Source of the DNA: Bacteriovoracaceae bacterium
GTDB lineage: Bacteria; Bdellovibrionota; UBA1018
DNA: 5,789 nucleotides
Reading direction: 5' to 3'
Assembly: GCA_947500275.1 (NCBI GenBank)
Contig: CANMSW010000153.1
Span: 1-5,789 of the forward strand
Part shown: one piece after another, positions 4,444-5,789 of the stretch
Layout: each line of letters begins with the position of its first letter
Numbering within the stretch: the first letter of the stretch is position 1
Notes under the pieces: model-generated
What the model saw: the letters and a program-made list of their open reading frames with translations, nothing else
The model's database searches: none
What the model was told of the DNA's origin: nothing
Program-made: the position numbers and the translations under genes

Positions 4444-5789
4444 ATGTCTTCTCCGAAAGATAATTCGCAGGGATTGCAAAAGTCCGATTTCGATAGCGCG
4501 GTTTTAAGTCGTGTCAACGAGGCGCGGACTCTATGGGATCGCGCTGAACAGGCAGCCTCCAAAAAGTTTCCACCGAGACCCGTAAAGTTCACGACCCTAA
4601 GCGATATGGATGTCCCGATGCTTTCGACGCCAGCTGACTTGGCAGCCGAAGGCTTTGACTACCTTCGGGATCTCGGTATGCCTGGAGAGTTTCCCTACAC
4701 GCGCGGCGTTCAGCGAAACATGTATCGTGGAAAACTCTGGACGATGAGGCAATTCGCTGGGTTCTCGTCCGCCGCCGATACAAACAAGCGCTTTAAACTT
4801 TTACTCTCTCACGGCCAAATGGGTCTATCGACGGCTTTTGATATGCCGACGCTGATGGGCTACGACGCCGACAGCCCAAAAGCGAAGGGGGAAGTTGGAA
4901 AGTGTGGGGTAGCCGTTTCCTCGCTTGAGGACATGGAAGCGCTCTACGCGGGAATTCCTCTCGGGGACGTGACGACTTCGATGACGATCAACGGCCCGGC
5001 GATCGTTCTCATGGCCATGTATTTTGCAGTTGCAGAGCGTCAGGGTGTTCCGCGCGAGAAAGTAAAGGGAACGCTTCAAAACGATATTTTGAAAGAGTAT
5101 ATCGCCCAAAAAGAATGGCTTTTTCCCGTCGATAAAGCTGTGAAACTAGTTATTGATACGATTGAGTATGGAACCCAGCACTATCCAAATTGGAACACCG
5201 TGAGCATCAGCGGTTACCACATTCGGGAGGCGGGAGCGACCGCGGTTCAGGAGCTTGCCTTTACGCTTGCGGATGGTCTCGCTTATGTCGAAGAGTCGAT
5301 TAAGCGTGGAATGAAAGTTGACGATTTTGCGCCTCGGCTTTCTTTTTTCTTCGATGTTCACAATGACTTTTTTGAGGAGATTGCTAAGTTTCGGGCCGCA
5401 CGCCGCATTTGGGCGCGTTTGATGCGCGATCGTTATGGCGCGAAAGATCCGAAGAGCTGGATGCTGCGCACCCACGCACAGACAGCGGGGGTTTCCCTAA
5501 CGGCCCAGCAGCCCCACAATAATATCGTGAGGGTAGCGGTTCAGGCTATGGCGGCGGTGTTAGGCGGCACGAACTCGCTGCACACGAACAGTATGGATGA
5601 GACTCTCTCACTTCCAACCGATGAGGCGGTGATGATCGCGCTGCGGACTCAGCAAATTATTGCAGAGGAAAGCGGCGTGGCGAACGTCGTCGACCCCTTG
5701 GGAGGGTCCTATTTTGTTGAGAGTTTAACCAATCGCGTCGAGCGGGAAGCTCTCGCGATCATTCAAAAGATCGATGAGATGGGCGGAAT
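4444..5789 (+). CDS. icmA: Isobutyryl-CoA mutase-type large subunit, B12-dependent (3' truncated by window)
   Basis: Member of the methylmalonyl-CoA mutase (MCM) large-subunit family; 448 codons are visible and the frame is open at the right edge. It carries the substrate-binding TIM-barrel domain with no B12-binding or G-protein domain in front, so it is not an IcmF fusion. Family landmarks are WTMRQFAGF (99-107), AFDMPTLMGYDAD (131-143), LQNDILKEY (211-219), SISGYHIREAGAT (254-266) and TNSLHTNSMDE (376-386). Against P. shermanii MCM, aligned residues keep an offset of 15: His259 matches His244, Arg102 matches Arg87 and Ser129 matches Ser114. Two specificity residues differ: Phe104 replaces Tyr89 and Gln222 (KEYIAQKEW) replaces Arg207. 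The Phe/Gln pair is the published signature of isobutyryl-CoA mutase; 2-hydroxyisobutyryl-CoA mutase has Ile at the first position. The expected reaction is butyryl-CoA to isobutyryl-CoA by adenosylcobalamin radical rearrangement. A separate small B12-binding subunit would be needed, perhaps just downstream. An activity on isovaleryl/pivalyl-CoA is also possible. The mutase family is near certain, the ICM subtype likely. Confidence 0.87.
   Translation, partial: MSSPKDNSQGLQKSDFDSAVLSRVNEARTLWDRAEQAASKKFPPRPVKFTTLSDMDVPMLSTPADLAAEGFDYLRDLGMPGEFPYTRGVQRNMYRGKLWTMRQFAGFSSAADTNKRFKLLLSHGQMGLSTAFDMPTLMGYDADSPKAKGEVGKCGVAVSSLEDMEALYAGIPLGDVTTSMTINGPAIVLMAMYFAVAERQGVPREKVKGTLQNDILKEYIAQKEWLFPVDKAVKLVIDTIEYGTQHYPNWNTVSISGYHIREAGATAVQELAFTLADGLAYVEESIKRGMKVDDFAPRLSFFFDVHNDFFEEIAKFRAARRIWARLMRDRYGAKDPKSWMLRTHAQTAGVSLTAQQPHNNIVRVAVQAMAAVLGGTNSLHTNSMDETLSLPTDEAVMIALRTQQIIAEESGVANVVDPLGGSYFVESLTNRVEREALAIIQKIDEMGG

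Noticed and set aside
5146..5475. Minus-strand open frame of 109 codons opposite the mutase gene
   Set aside because: It is antisense to conserved mutase motifs (SISGYH, FFFD, RAARRIWAR) and has no independent coding evidence.
4444..5789. Reading the mutase as methylmalonyl-CoA mutase (propionate pathway) or ethylmalonyl-CoA mutase
   Set aside because: The carboxylate-binding Arg and the partner Tyr of methylmalonyl-CoA mutase are replaced by Gln and Phe, and the RQFAGF / KEYIAQKEW segments resemble ICM. No epimerase or carboxylase gene is seen nearby.

Overview
The window is bacterial, gene-dense DNA with every supported gene on the + strand. Intergenic gaps are at most 39 nt, base composition looks moderate (roughly half G+C by eye), and I see no RNA gene, mobile element, CRISPR array or convincing terminator. 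It holds the 3' end of yidC, complete mnmE, three complete acyl-CoA metabolism genes, and the first 448 codons of a coenzyme-B12-dependent acyl-CoA mutase that runs off the right edge.

Positions 1-1554 are a housekeeping block. The end of the membrane insertase gene yidC overlaps mnmE (tRNA wobble-uridine modification GTPase) by 20 nt. A yidC-mnmE pairing is a familiar remnant of the rpmH-rnpA-yidC-mnmE region near many bacterial origins. Here mnmE is not followed by mnmG, rsmG or parAB but directly by CoA-ester enzymes.

Positions 1594-5789 are a tight run: 3-hydroxybutyryl-CoA dehydrogenase, enoyl-CoA hydratase (crotonase), short-chain acyl-CoA dehydrogenase and acyl-CoA mutase. Gaps are 12 nt, a 4-nt overlap and 25 nt, so an operon is likely. 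Catalytic residues of all three beta-oxidation-type enzymes are present. The mutase carries Phe104 and Gln222 where methylmalonyl-CoA mutase has Tyr89 and Arg207. That pair is the known signature of isobutyryl-CoA mutase (ICM), so a default 'methylmalonyl-CoA mutase' label would probably be wrong.

Read together, the four enzymes make a continuous C4 route: acetoacetyl-CoA / 3-hydroxybutyryl-CoA / crotonyl-CoA / butyryl-CoA / isobutyryl-CoA. In one direction it could feed valine-derived isobutyryl-CoA into straight-chain beta-oxidation. In the other it could make isobutyryl-CoA as a branched fatty-acid primer. The direction cannot be told from sequence.

The organism is probably a Gram-negative, aerobic or facultative heterotroph. 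The gene set and protein style fit a proteobacterium or a former deltaproteobacterial lineage such as Bdellovibrionota or Myxococcota, but this is a low-confidence inference. I found no clearly new system. The most informative point is the ICM-type mutase in its matching C4-CoA gene context.
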